Assembly (NCBI RefSeq): GCF_000161455.1 | Contig: NZ_CM000745.1 | Span: 1,526,063-1,590,062, forward strand | Reading direction: 5' to 3' | Origin: Bacillus pseudomycoides DSM 12442 | GTDB taxonomy: Bacteria > Bacillota > Bacilli > Bacillales > Bacillaceae_G | DNA: 64,000 nucleotides | Shown here: piece by piece, positions 35,394 to 44,089 of the stretch | Numbering within the stretch: position 1 is the stretch's first letter | Layout: every line of letters starts with the position of its first letter | Position numbers and translations under genes: made by a program | The notes under the pieces: generated by a model | Seen by the model: only the letters and a program-made list of their open reading frames with translations | Told to the model about the DNA's origin: nothing | The model's database searches: none

Positions 35394-35443
35394 TGAAAAT
35401 TAAAATGCTTAGAGTTTATTCTCTGAGCATTTTAATTTTCATT
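35394..35443. terminator. Bidirectional terminator between PLD and GNAT genes
   Basis: Near-perfect 19-bp inverted repeat AAAATTAAAATGCTTAGAG ... complement, with T/A runs. Confidence 0.85.
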
Positions 35444-35481
35444 GTAGTGTTTTCAATCCAAGTTTTCAAAAATTAAATGAT

Positions 35482-35904
35482 CTATAAGTCTTTTTTTAAA
35501 TAGTAATGTTTATAGTCTCTGCCGACATTATCAAGGACACCAAATTCTTGATAACCGTGCTTTTTATAAAAGTCTAATGCTTGAAAGCTTAAAGTATCCA
35601 CTTTTATGAAATCACAATTCTTTTCTAAAGCTATTTGTTCGATTTCTAATAAAAGTTTAGTCCCATAACCTAGTTTGCGTATGTCTTCATCAATTATAAA
35701 AGTATGAATCTCTAACCAATTCCAGCAAATTTCACCTAATATTCCTCCGCGAACCTTGCTGTTTTCATCCTTAAGAAATAAATTAATCTCTTGGTATCTA
35801 CCTCTTAAATCCACTGGGAAATACTTTAAATTATATTCATAAAGCCGATTGTTAACGTTGTTTTTATCAGTTCCATTTAATTCTTTCGTAATATGTAAAT
35901 TCAT
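35482..35904 (-). CDS. GNAT-family N-acetyltransferase
   Basis: 140 residues. The acetyl-CoA pyrophosphate loop is RKLGYGTKLLLEIE (Q/RxxGxG/A), preceded by IHTFIIDEDI and followed by VDTLSFQALDFYKKHGYQEFG, the standard GNAT order. ATG 35904 follows GGAGGAG; a six-residue longer frame is less likely. The acceptor is unknown. Monocistronic. Confidence 0.88.
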   Translation of the reverse strand: MNLHITKELNGTDKNNVNNRLYEYNLKYFPVDLRGRYQEINLFLKDENSKVRGGILGEICWNWLEIHTFIIDEDIRKLGYGTKLLLEIEQIALEKNCDFIKVDTLSFQALDFYKKHGYQEFGVLDNVGRDYKHYYLKKDL

Positions 35905-36214
35905 TAATTTCTCCTCCTGCAATTTTTGTGAAATGATTTAGAATATAAAATGAATTACTTTTTCTTGAATACGTATCTTCATCATCTCAATATACTTATT
36001 TTAACATAAATATCCTAATATTCTGGTTATTGTTTTTTAAAACATCTATTGTGAATGTGTTGAAAGTAATACCATTCAGAGTGTTATTTTAATTGTTCAA
36101 ACCATATAACAATTAAAAAGCGAGAATAAATTGTATGAAATTTCATACTCGAAACGTATTTTTTCATCAAAATATCTTTTGAAGGATAAACAAAGATGGT
36201 TGAGGAGGATGGAA
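35905..36214. other. Intergenic region between GNAT and uridine-kinase-like genes
   Basis: About 310 bases, very AT-rich, holding the two divergent promoters. I see no further ORF, repeat or known RNA. Confidence 0.5.
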
Positions 36215-36883
36215 TTGAATCGTCAAACTATTATTCGTGAGATTGTAGAGCGTATATTCATGGTTAAATTAGATCATCCCTTAAGAGTCGGTGTTAGTGG
36301 TATAACAGCTTCTGGGAAAACAACATTTGCAAATGAGTTACAGAAAGAAATTCATTTGCAGGGAGGAAAAGCTGTTCGAACAAGTATAGATAATTTCCAT
36401 AATCCAAGAATAGTTAGATATTCACAAGGTAAGGAATCGGCTAAAGGATATTATGAAGATGCTCATGATTATAAGGCATTTGCTGAGCGGTTATTGATTC
36501 CGTTAGGGCCTGGTGGTGATATGCGATATGATATGAGATCACATGATTTAGAAACGGATATGTATATTGAACCAGATCCCATACTTGCTTCAAAAGACAT
36601 GGTATTTATAATTGATGGTACTCTTTTATTAAAAAAAGAGTTGCAACATTTATTTGATTATAAAATATTCGTAGAAACGGATTTTGAAATTGCGAGAGAA
36701 CGTGGTTCGAGTCGAGAAGCAAAAAACTTTTGGAATAAAGAAAAGGCAGAGAGAATGTTTTTACAAAGGTATCACGCTGCTTGTCATATGTATATAGAAG
36801 AGCATGGACCGAAGGAATGTGCAGAGGTAGTTTTAATTAATAATGATATTGAAGCACCGAAGGTTTTATTTAAGAGTTTGTGA
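36215..36883 (+). CDS. Uridine kinase-like P-loop kinase
   Basis: 222 residues. Walker A is GITASGKTTF (about 33-42), followed by a SIDNFHNPR loop with the catalytic Asp, a YYEDAHDYKAF segment and IIDGTLLL. The order is that of the uridine kinase/phosphoribulokinase family, though shorter and divergent from Udk. TTG 36215 lies six bases after GAGGAGG; ATG 36209 abuts the site directly. It converges with a second UMP kinase gene, so both neighbours act on, or resemble enzymes of, pyrimidine salvage. Substrate not proven. Confidence 0.75.
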   Translation: MNRQTIIREIVERIFMVKLDHPLRVGVSGITASGKTTFANELQKEIHLQGGKAVRTSIDNFHNPRIVRYSQGKESAKGYYEDAHDYKAFAERLLIPLGPGGDMRYDMRSHDLETDMYIEPDPILASKDMVFIIDGTLLLKKELQHLFDYKIFVETDFEIARERGSSREAKNFWNKEKAERMFLQRYHAACHMYIEEHGPKECAEVVLINNDIEAPKVLFKSL

Positions 36884-36989
36884 TTGTAACAGTGATACTG
36901 ATAACAGTTATTGGAAGGGCGTTTCATGAATTGTGTATAATTGGGGCACAGTTTTTTTATATTGTTATGATACTACTTTTTTAGAAAGA

Positions 36990-37022
36990 GTAAGGTGCGG
37001 AAAATACCGCACCTATTTTTAA
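36990..37022. terminator. Terminator between uridine-kinase-like gene and pyrH paralogue
   Basis: AGGTGCGG AAAATA CCGCACCT hairpin with ATTTTT/AAAAAT ends, usable by both convergent genes. Confidence 0.8.
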
Positions 37023-37056
37023 AGTCAAAGTTGCAGTTTTTTTACTCTAGAAAAAG

Positions 37057-37800
37057 TCACTTTTCTTCTACGAGTTCCGTTAACTCATGATTAATTAATG
37101 TGCCAATATGCTCACCTAAGCATATTTTTTTCATAACTCCAGGTTCATCAAAATTAAAGATATGAGCTGGTAAATGGTAGTCGCGAGCAAGTAATAAGGC
37201 TGATTGATCCATCACTTTTATATTGTTTCGAACGACATCATTATAATTTAAATGACGATACATTTTTGCTGATTTATTTCGTTTTGGGTCACTTGTAAAA
37301 ACACCGTCTACACCTTGTTTTGCAACTAAAATGGCATCGCTATTCATTTCGATTGCTCGCTGGACACTCGGATAATCTGTCGTAACGAACGGTTGCCCAT
37401 TCCCGCCGCCAAAGATAACGATATACCCTTTATCTAAATGATGAACAGCCCGTAAACGGATGTAGGGTTCTGCCACGGCTGTAAAGGGGATAGATGTCAT
37501 AACGCGTACTTCTTTATCTGTCTTACTTGTTAATACACCGCGCAGCATGAGACTATTAATAATTGTACCTAATGTCCCTATATTGTCTGCTTCAACGCGA
37601 TCAATCCCCCATTCTTCAGCTAAGTTTCCTCTGAAAATGTTTCCTCCACCAACGACAAGAGAAACTTCAATACCTAAATCGACGATTGATAAAATCTCCG
37701 TTGCGATATGTTCTAAACGTTTGGAACCGAAACTATTTCCATCTTGATCAGCTAAAGCACCACCACTTAATTTAATTAGAACACGTTTGTATGGTTTCAT
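37057..37800 (-). CDS. UMP kinase paralogue (PyrH-like)
   Basis: 247 residues of the amino-acid kinase fold: KRVLIKLSGGAL, VVGGGNIFRG, the UMP-binding region ADNIGTLGTIINSLML, FGGGNGQPFVTTD and AKQGVDGVFTSDP, MDQSALLLARD. These match PyrH motif by motif but with changes (FGGGNGQPF where the usual is FxxGTGNPY). The housekeeping pyrH normally sits in the tsf-pyrH-frr cluster; none of those genes is here, so this is an extra copy. It would phosphorylate UMP to UDP. An upstream leader ORF and internal terminator suggest attenuation. Confidence 0.85.
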   Translation of the reverse strand: MKPYKRVLIKLSGGALADQDGNSFGSKRLEHIATEILSIVDLGIEVSLVVGGGNIFRGNLAEEWGIDRVEADNIGTLGTIINSLMLRGVLTSKTDKEVRVMTSIPFTAVAEPYIRLRAVHHLDKGYIVIFGGGNGQPFVTTDYPSVQRAIEMNSDAILVAKQGVDGVFTSDPKRNKSAKMYRHLNYNDVVRNNIKVMDQSALLLARDYHLPAHIFNFDEPGVMKKICLGEHIGTLINHELTELVEEK

Positions 37801-37812
37801 GGATTTTCCCTC

Positions 37813-37923
37813 CTATACATATGGCAATAAAAAAGGAGCAGAGGCGAATGCCTTTGCTCCTTTACGAGAAAATGAAATAGAAAAAGGAAGAGCTATAATG
37901 AGATCTTTTGTATGATTCTTCAT
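37813..37923 (-). CDS. Leader peptide ORF upstream of the pyrH paralogue
   Basis: 36-residue ORF (MKNHTKDLIIALPFSISF..., ending APFLLPYV) with AAAAGGAG eight bases before its ATG. Its TAG stop overlaps the AGGAGGG ribosome-binding site of the pyrH paralogue. A full intrinsic terminator (37829-37866) lies inside the last third of the ORF. The arrangement is what one expects of a translated attenuator, but coding conservation is untested. Confidence 0.5.
   Translation of the reverse strand: MKNHTKDLIIALPFSISFSRKGAKAFASAPFLLPYV
37829..37866 (-). terminator. Terminator inside the leader ORF (candidate attenuator)
   Basis: On the minus strand, GGAGCAAAGGC ATTC GCCTCTGCTCC followed by T6, only about 30 bases before the pyrH-paralogue start. 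Confidence 0.75.
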
Positions 37924-38148
37924 AATATCAACTCCTTTTCATCTCATTTACGTTCAAATAAACTTACTTTTCAGATTATATAAAATAATTTGGTGTTTTA
38001 TCAATGTTATTTTCATTTTTTTATCTTCAAAGGGTGTCAATGAATATTTAAAGAAAAAAATTCAAATTTTTTGTGACGAATCTGTAGTTTTTTGTCTGAT
38101 TTTGTAGGTTCGCCTATATTATGTGAGTAAGCTTTTGTAAATACAAAT

Positions 38149-38162
38149 TGAAAGCGTTCGCA
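38149..38162 (+). promoter_or_regulatory. Candidate cre (CcpA) site before the glutamate symporter
   Basis: TGAAAGCGTTCGCA fits the cre consensus (TGWAANCGNTNWCA) except at one position and lies just upstream of the ribosome-binding site, a place where CcpA binding would repress. Prediction only. Confidence 0.5.
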
Positions 38163-38179
38163 TGAAGGGATGAAAATAT

Positions 38180-39451
38180 ATGAAAAAATTCGGATTAGCA
38201 ACACAGATTTTTGTTGCACTTGTCTTAGGGATTGTAGTAGGGGCAATCTTTTATGGCAATAAAACAGCAATTTCTTATATCACACCAATTGGGGATATAT
38301 TTATCCATTTAATTAAAATGATTGTAGTACCGATCGTTATTTCAGCGCTGATTGTTGCAGTAGCTGGTGTAGGGGATATGAAAAAGCTCGGAAAATTAGG
38401 CGGTAAGACGATTCTCTATTTTGAAATTATCACAACAATCGCGATCTTAATGGGATTAATCGCAGCAAACGTGTTCCATCCAGGAACGGGTGTTGATATG
38501 AATAACTTACAGCAAAGTGATATTTCATCATATAAACAGACGGCTGATGCAACAGAGAAAAAAGGTTTTGCAGAAACGATTGTTCACATCGTACCAAAGA
38601 ACGTATTTGAATCAATTGCACAAGGAGACTTATTACCGATTATTTTCTTCTCTGTGTTATTTGGTTTAGGAGTTGCAGCAATTGGGGAAAAAGGAAAACC
38701 GGTGTTTAATTTCTTTGAAGGTGTGCTCGAAGCGATGTTTTGGGTTACAAATCAGGTTATGAAGTTTGCGCCATTTGGTGTATTTGCACTGATTGCTGTT
38801 ACGGTTGCAAAATTTGGTGTGGCAACACTACTTCCTTTAGGAAAATTAGTGCTAGCTGTGTATGTAACTGTTATACTATTTGTTATTGTTGTATTAGGTA
38901 TTAATGCACGAATGGTAGGGATAAACATTTTTACATTAATGAAAGTTTTAAAAGAAGAACTTATTCTTTCGTTTACAACAGCAAGTTCAGAAGCTGTTTT
39001 ACCTAATATAATGAGAAAAATGGAAGAGTTCGGTTGTCCGAAGGCAGTTGCTTCTTTCGTTATTCCAACAGGGTATACATTTAATTTAACTGGTTCGGCT
39101 ATTTACCAAGCATTAGCAGCATTGTTCGTCGCTCAAATGTATGGAGTGCACATGCCATTAACGCAGCAGATTACATTGTTATTTGTTCTCATGCTGACGT
39201 CAAAAGGAATGGCAGGAGTTCCAGGTGCTTCATTTGTTGTTGTATTAGCAACATTAGGTTCAATGGGATTACCGTTAGAAGGTATCGCGTTAATTGCTGG
39301 TATCGACCGCATTTTAGATATGATTCGCTCATCTGTCAATGTATTAGGGAATGCATTAGCGGCCATCGTGATGTCGAAGTGGGAAGGCGAATTTGATCAT
39401 GAGAAAGCGAAACAATATGTAGAAACAGTCAAACAAACAGAAGCAGCATAA
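38180..39451 (+). CDS. gltP: Glutamate/aspartate:cation symporter (GltP/GltT, DAACS family)
   Basis: 423 residues, eight membrane segments plus two re-entrant loops. Transport-site motifs are present: SFTTASSEAVLPNIM (serine-rich HP1), PTGYTFNLTGSAIY (helix 7), TSKGMAGVPGASFVV (HP2) and GIDRILDMIRSSVNVLGNA (helix 8, with the Asp/Arg that bind the acidic substrate). It imports glutamate and aspartate. GAAGGGA ribosome-binding site. The aspartase gene starts 24 bases after its stop, so uptake and breakdown of aspartate are coupled. Confidence 0.9.
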   Translation: MKKFGLATQIFVALVLGIVVGAIFYGNKTAISYITPIGDIFIHLIKMIVVPIVISALIVAVAGVGDMKKLGKLGGKTILYFEIITTIAILMGLIAANVFHPGTGVDMNNLQQSDISSYKQTADATEKKGFAETIVHIVPKNVFESIAQGDLLPIIFFSVLFGLGVAAIGEKGKPVFNFFEGVLEAMFWVTNQVMKFAPFGVFALIAVTVAKFGVATLLPLGKLVLAVYVTVILFVIVVLGINARMVGINIFTLMKVLKEELILSFTTASSEAVLPNIMRKMEEFGCPKAVASFVIPTGYTFNLTGSAIYQALAALFVAQMYGVHMPLTQQITLLFVLMLTSKGMAGVPGASFVVVLATLGSMGLPLEGIALIAGIDRILDMIRSSVNVLGNALAAIVMSKWEGEFDHEKAKQYVETVKQTEAA

Positions 39452-39475
39452 GAAATAGATGAGGAGTGAGTAATA

Positions 39476-40915
39476 GTGGCAACATTAACTGAAACTACAA
39501 AAAATGTACGAATTGAAAAAGATTTTTTAGGTGAAAAAGAAGTGCCAACGCATGCTTATTATGGAGTTCAAACGATGCGTGCTGTAGAAAACTTTCCAAT
39601 TACAGGGTATAAAATCCATGAAGGTTTAATTAAAGCTTTAGCAATTGTAAAAAAAGCAGCCGCGCTGGCGAACACTGATGTAGGAAGATTGGAACTGAAA
39701 AAAGGTGGCGCAATTGCCGAAGCAGCACAAGAGATTCTTGAAGGGAAATGGCATGATCATTTTATCGTGGATCCGATTCAAGGCGGAGCAGGAACTTCTA
39801 TGAATATGAATGCGAATGAAGTCATTGCCAATCGTGCCCTTGAATTATTAGAAATGGAAAAGGGAGACTATCATTATATTAGTCCAAATAGCCACGTGAA
39901 TATGGCACAATCAACAAATGATGCATTTCCAACAGCAATTCATATTGCGACATTAAATGCACTAGAAGTGTTACTACAAACAATGGGCTATATGCATGAT
40001 GTATTCGAATTAAAAGCAGAGCAATTTGACCATGTGATTAAAATGGGGCGCACACATTTACAAGATGCTGTACCAATTCGTCTTGGACAAGAATTTAAAG
40101 CATATGCTCGTGTAATTGGGCGTGATATGAAACGAATTCAGCAATCCCGTCAACATTTATATGAAGTAAATATGGGAGCAACAGCAGTTGGTACAGGATT
40201 AAATGCGGATCCTGAGTATATTGAAGCGGTGGTAAAACATTTAGCTTCAATTAGTGAACTACCTCTTGTTGGAGCGGAAGATTTAGTAGATGCAACGCAA
40301 AATACAGATGCATATACGGAAGTATCAGCTGCACTGAAAGTATGTATGATGAACATGTCCAAAATCGCGAATGATTTACGCTTAATGGCATCTGGTCCAC
40401 GTGTTGGACTTGCAGAAATTATGCTTCCAGCTCGTCAACCAGGTTCATCTATTATGCCAGGGAAAGTAAACCCTGTTATGCCAGAAGTGATTAATCAAAT
40501 CGCGTTCCAAGTAATCGGTAATGATCATACGATTTGTCTTGCGTCAGAGGCGGGTCAATTAGAGCTAAACGTTATGGAGCCAGTACTTGTTTTCAACTTA
40601 CTTCAATCGATTAGTATTATGAATAACGGTTTCCGTGCCTTTACAGATAATTGTCTAAAAGGAATTGAAGCAAATGAAGGACACTTGAAAGAATATGTTG
40701 AGAAAAGTGTAGGAATTATTACGGCAGTGAATCCACATATTGGTTATGAAGCAGCGGCTCGCGTTGCTAAAGAAGCAATTGCGACAGGGCAATCTGTTAG
40801 GGAGCTTTGCTTAAAAAATGGTGTGCTGTCACAAGAAGAGTTAGATTTAATTTTAGATCCATATGAAATGACACATCCGGGGATTGCGGGAGCAACTCTT
40901 TTAAAGAAAAATTAA
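39476..40915 (+). CDS. aspA: Aspartate ammonia-lyase (aspartase)
   Basis: 479 residues, full length. Superfamily signature GSSIMPGKVNPVMPE, the GGAGTSMNMNANEV substrate loop and the SPNSHVNMAQSTNDA segment mark aspartase rather than fumarase. It deaminates aspartate to fumarate and ammonia. GTG start behind GAGGAGTGAG. Co-transcribed with the symporter upstream; a short hairpin separates it from the malic enzyme gene. Confidence 0.93.
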   Translation: MATLTETTKNVRIEKDFLGEKEVPTHAYYGVQTMRAVENFPITGYKIHEGLIKALAIVKKAAALANTDVGRLELKKGGAIAEAAQEILEGKWHDHFIVDPIQGGAGTSMNMNANEVIANRALELLEMEKGDYHYISPNSHVNMAQSTNDAFPTAIHIATLNALEVLLQTMGYMHDVFELKAEQFDHVIKMGRTHLQDAVPIRLGQEFKAYARVIGRDMKRIQQSRQHLYEVNMGATAVGTGLNADPEYIEAVVKHLASISELPLVGAEDLVDATQNTDAYTEVSAALKVCMMNMSKIANDLRLMASGPRVGLAEIMLPARQPGSSIMPGKVNPVMPEVINQIAFQVIGNDHTICLASEAGQLELNVMEPVLVFNLLQSISIMNNGFRAFTDNCLKGIEANEGHLKEYVEKSVGIITAVNPHIGYEAAARVAKEAIATGQSVRELCLKNGVLSQEELDLILDPYEMTHPGIAGATLLKKN

Positions 40916-40918
40916 AAG

Positions 40919-40945
40919 AGGAGGGGACATTCCCCTCTTTTTTGT
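40919..40945 (+). terminator. Hairpin between aspA and malic enzyme genes
   Basis: GAGGGGA CAT TCCCCTC followed by T6; likely a partial terminator lowering read-through into the malic enzyme gene. Confidence 0.65.
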
Positions 40946-40988
40946 TTACAATATAGAAATGGCATATATAAATAAAGGTAGGGATGGT

Positions 40989-42701
40989 ATGAGTAAATTT
41001 ACAGTTACCTCTAATGGTGTATTAGAAACGACATTAAGAGGAGTAGAAGTATTAGCTACACCACTTTTAAATAAAGGGGTTGCTTTTACAGAAGAAGAAA
41101 GAGAAGAACTAGGGCTAAAAGGGTTATTACCACCTGCGGTATTAACATTGGATGAACAAGCACGCCGTGCGTATGAACAGTTTTGTTCACAGCCAGACGA
41201 TTTATTAAAAAACGTATATTTAACAGCACTCCATGATCGTAATGAAGTGTTATTTTATCGTTTACTTACAGATCATTTACGTGAGATGCTTCCAATTGTG
41301 TACACGCCAACTGTTGGTGTAGCCATTCAAAGATATAGTCATGAGTATCGTAAACCACGTGGAGTGTATTTATCCATAAATGATCCTTCTGGCATAGAAG
41401 AAGCGTTTTCTAACATTGGTGCAACAGCTGAAAATATTGATTTAGTTGTTGTAACAGATGGTGAAGGAATATTAGGAATTGGTGACTGGGGTGTTGGTGG
41501 TATTAATATTGCTATTGGGAAGTTAGCAGTTTATACAGCAGCAGTTGGAATCGATCCTAGTCGTGTATTACCTGTTATTTTAGATGTTGGTACGAACCGT
41601 GAGGATCTTTTAAGTAATCCGTTTTATATTGGAAACCGTCATCCTCGTATAACTGGCGAGGCCTATGATACATTTATCGATACATTTGTAAAAGCTGTAT
41701 GTAACAAGTTTCCAAAAGCATTGTTGCACTGGGAAGACTTTAGCTCACGCAATGCACGTAAAATTTTAGACAAATATCGTGATCATGTATGTACATTTAA
41801 TGATGATATTCAAGGAACTGGTGCAGTTTCACTTGCAGCTGTATTATCAGCAGTGAAAACTTCAGGTGTCCCACTTTGTGAACACCGAGTTGTTGTCTTT
41901 GGAGCTGGTACAGCTGGAATTGGAATCGCTGATCAAGTGCGAGATGCGATGGTTCGTGCTGGGCTATCAGAGAAAGAAGCAAACGAGCGCTTCTGGTGTA
42001 TTGACCGTAATGGTTTACTTACAGATAATATGGAAGGTCTTCTTGATTTCCAACTCCCATATACACGTATGGAATCTGAAGTGAACGAATGGAAGCAAAG
42101 TGAAACGGTTGGGCTTGCAGAAGTTGTGAAACATGTACAACCAACAATTTTAATTGGTACATCAACAGTAGCTGGTGCATTTACAGAAGAAATTGTAAAA
42201 GAAATGGCTTCTCATGTAGAACGACCAATTATTTTACCAATGTCGAATCCAACACCGCTTGCAGAAGCAAAACCGGTAGATTTAATACATTGGACAGAAG
42301 GACGGGCACTTGTGGCAACTGGAAGCCCATTTGAGCCAGTTACATATGATGGTGTTACGTATGTAATCGGACAATCAAATAATGCGCTTATCTTCCCAGG
42401 GCTTGGTCTTGGAACAATTGTTGTTCGTGCGAGTGTAATGACAGATGGTATGTTTGCAGCAGCAGCAGAAGCAGTGGCAAGCATGGTAGATACAAGTCAA
42501 CCAGGAGCACCTATTCTTCCGGAGGTAGAAGAACTACGTAACATCTCAGAGATAGTAGCAATTGAAGTAGCTAAAGCAGCAGTTGCTGAAGGGGTTACTC
42601 GTGAGGAATTCAGTGATAACGATATCAGAGAAGCTGTTAAAGAGGCAATGTGGCAACCTGAATATCGCCAAGTAAAAGCAGCTAAACAGGTAACAATATA
42701 G
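40989..42701 (+). CDS. NAD-type malic enzyme
   Basis: 570 residues, the large malic enzyme class. YTPTVGVAIQRYSHEYRKPRG is the malate site; TDGEGILGIGDWGVGGI and LHWEDFSSRNARKIL (Mg2+ and catalytic Lys region) follow; FGAGTAGIGIADQV is the dinucleotide fold. It oxidatively decarboxylates malate to pyruvate. ATG 40989 is used because GGTAGGGA precedes it; the frame extends 10 codons further without a site. Position after aspA makes a route aspartate to fumarate, then (with fumC elsewhere) malate to pyruvate. Confidence 0.9.
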   Translation: MSKFTVTSNGVLETTLRGVEVLATPLLNKGVAFTEEEREELGLKGLLPPAVLTLDEQARRAYEQFCSQPDDLLKNVYLTALHDRNEVLFYRLLTDHLREMLPIVYTPTVGVAIQRYSHEYRKPRGVYLSINDPSGIEEAFSNIGATAENIDLVVVTDGEGILGIGDWGVGGINIAIGKLAVYTAAVGIDPSRVLPVILDVGTNREDLLSNPFYIGNRHPRITGEAYDTFIDTFVKAVCNKFPKALLHWEDFSSRNARKILDKYRDHVCTFNDDIQGTGAVSLAAVLSAVKTSGVPLCEHRVVVFGAGTAGIGIADQVRDAMVRAGLSEKEANERFWCIDRNGLLTDNMEGLLDFQLPYTRMESEVNEWKQSETVGLAEVVKHVQPTILIGTSTVAGAFTEEIVKEMASHVERPIILPMSNPTPLAEAKPVDLIHWTEGRALVATGSPFEPVTYDGVTYVIGQSNNALIFPGLGLGTIVVRASVMTDGMFAAAAEAVASMVDTSQPGAPILPEVEELRNISEIVAIEVAKAAVAEGVTREEFSDNDIREAVKEAMWQPEYRQVKAAKQVTI

Positions 42702-42703
42702 AA

Positions 42704-42738
42704 ATAAAGCCCGTTTATATTATAAGCGGGCTTTCCTT
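42704..42738 (+). terminator. Rho-independent terminator of the malic enzyme gene
   Basis: AAAGCCCGTTTATA...TATAAGCGGGCTTT stem and a short T-rich tail. Confidence 0.75.
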
Positions 42739-42783
42739 GTTCAATTTTTGAAAAATATATTTCATAAATAGGAAGTGGCATCT

Positions 42784-44088
42784 TTGAATTGGAATCAATT
42801 GTGGAAGAAAGATATGTCCCTTTTAATTATTTTAATATTAATTGTTCCAATTGCCGGAGAATTAAATTTTCATCCGTTTAATGATACCTTTCGTGTAAGT
42901 TTTGGGACGCCAATCTTTTTCTTTTTATTGTTATTTTTACGTAAAATACCAGCGGCAGTAGCCGGTGTATTCGTCGGGTTATCGGTGGTAGGAGTTCGGA
43001 TTTGTCTTGATTGGATGCTACAAGGGTCTTTTCATATAACTGATTCTTTTTATTTGCGTTATCCAGTGTTCTTTTATTATTTTGTGTATGGAAGTCTTTT
43101 TTCATTATGTAGAGTGAATAAATTTCATCAGAAACCATTTATAATAGGGTGCCTTGGGATTACAATTGAGATTATAGCAAGTATGTCAGAACTTACTTTT
43201 TATCATGTTTTAGTGCTTGGTACAACAATTACGATTTCTGAAATAAATAAATTGATTATTATCGCTGTTTTTCGAAGCTTCTTTGCCCTTGGTTTCTTAA
43301 ATATGATGAGTCTATATGAAACGAAATTAAAGGAAGCACAAGTCCGGAAAGAAAATGAAAAAATGTTAATGCATCTTTCTAACTTATATGTGGAATCTGT
43401 TCATTTAAAAAAGACACTTCAAAATGCAGAATTAATTACACAAGAAGCATATCAATTATATCGAAATTTACAAGCTAGTAATGATGCAGGTGGCATAGAA
43501 ATACATAGTAAAAAAGTATTAAAAATTGCTGGGGAAGTACACGAAATAAAAAAAGACAATCAAAGAATTTTTGCGGGGTTATCAAAGCTTTTATTAGATA
43601 AAAATCTTTCTGAATACATAGAAGGTCATGAGTTGACAGAAATGATTGTCAGGATAAATGAGAAGTACGCCCAGCTATTAGGGAAAGAGATAACATTTTC
43701 TAAAAACATAGAAGGTGAGCATGAGGAATATCATGTTTATACTGTATTGTCGATATTAAATAATTTAGTGGCAAATGCTGTTGAAGCAATTGAGAACACT
43801 GGTACAATTATAATAAAGACATATAAACAAGAAAGAAATATAATGTTTGAAGTAATAGATGATGGTCCCGGTATTTCACCAAAATATAAAAAACTCGTAT
43901 TTAAACCAGGTTTTACGTCGAAGTATGATCAAACAGGTACACCATCTACAGGAATTGGTCTTTCTTATATAAAAGAGATGGTTACAGAACTTGGGGGAGA
44001 AGTGAATCTGCAATGCAGGGAGAGCGGCAGAGGATGCAAGTTTATTGTCCGTTTACCAGAGTCTAGTTTAACGCGAGAGGGGGAATAG
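42784..44088 (+). CDS. glnK: GlnK (YcbA)-type sensor histidine kinase
   Basis: 434 residues. The first ~180 residues are a membrane sensor with about six segments; a helical linker follows (KLKEAQVRKENEKMLMHLSN), then the ATPase domain with N-box NNLVANAVEAIEN, DDGPGIS and GIGLSYIKEMV. This fits B. subtilis YcbA/GlnK, a glutamine-responsive kinase. TTG 42784 is favoured since AGGAAG lies nine bases upstream; GTG 42775 abuts the site. One base separates its stop from the response regulator start, so the two genes are coupled. Confidence 0.75.
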   Translation: MNWNQLWKKDMSLLIILILIVPIAGELNFHPFNDTFRVSFGTPIFFFLLLFLRKIPAAVAGVFVGLSVVGVRICLDWMLQGSFHITDSFYLRYPVFFYYFVYGSLFSLCRVNKFHQKPFIIGCLGITIEIIASMSELTFYHVLVLGTTITISEINKLIIIAVFRSFFALGFLNMMSLYETKLKEAQVRKENEKMLMHLSNLYVESVHLKKTLQNAELITQEAYQLYRNLQASNDAGGIEIHSKKVLKIAGEVHEIKKDNQRIFAGLSKLLLDKNLSEYIEGHELTEMIVRINEKYAQLLGKEITFSKNIEGEHEEYHVYTVLSILNNLVANAVEAIENTGTIIIKTYKQERNIMFEVIDDGPGISPKYKKLVFKPGFTSKYDQTGTPSTGIGLSYIKEMVTELGGEVNLQCRESGRGCKFIVRLPESSLTREGE

Positions 44089-44089
44089 A

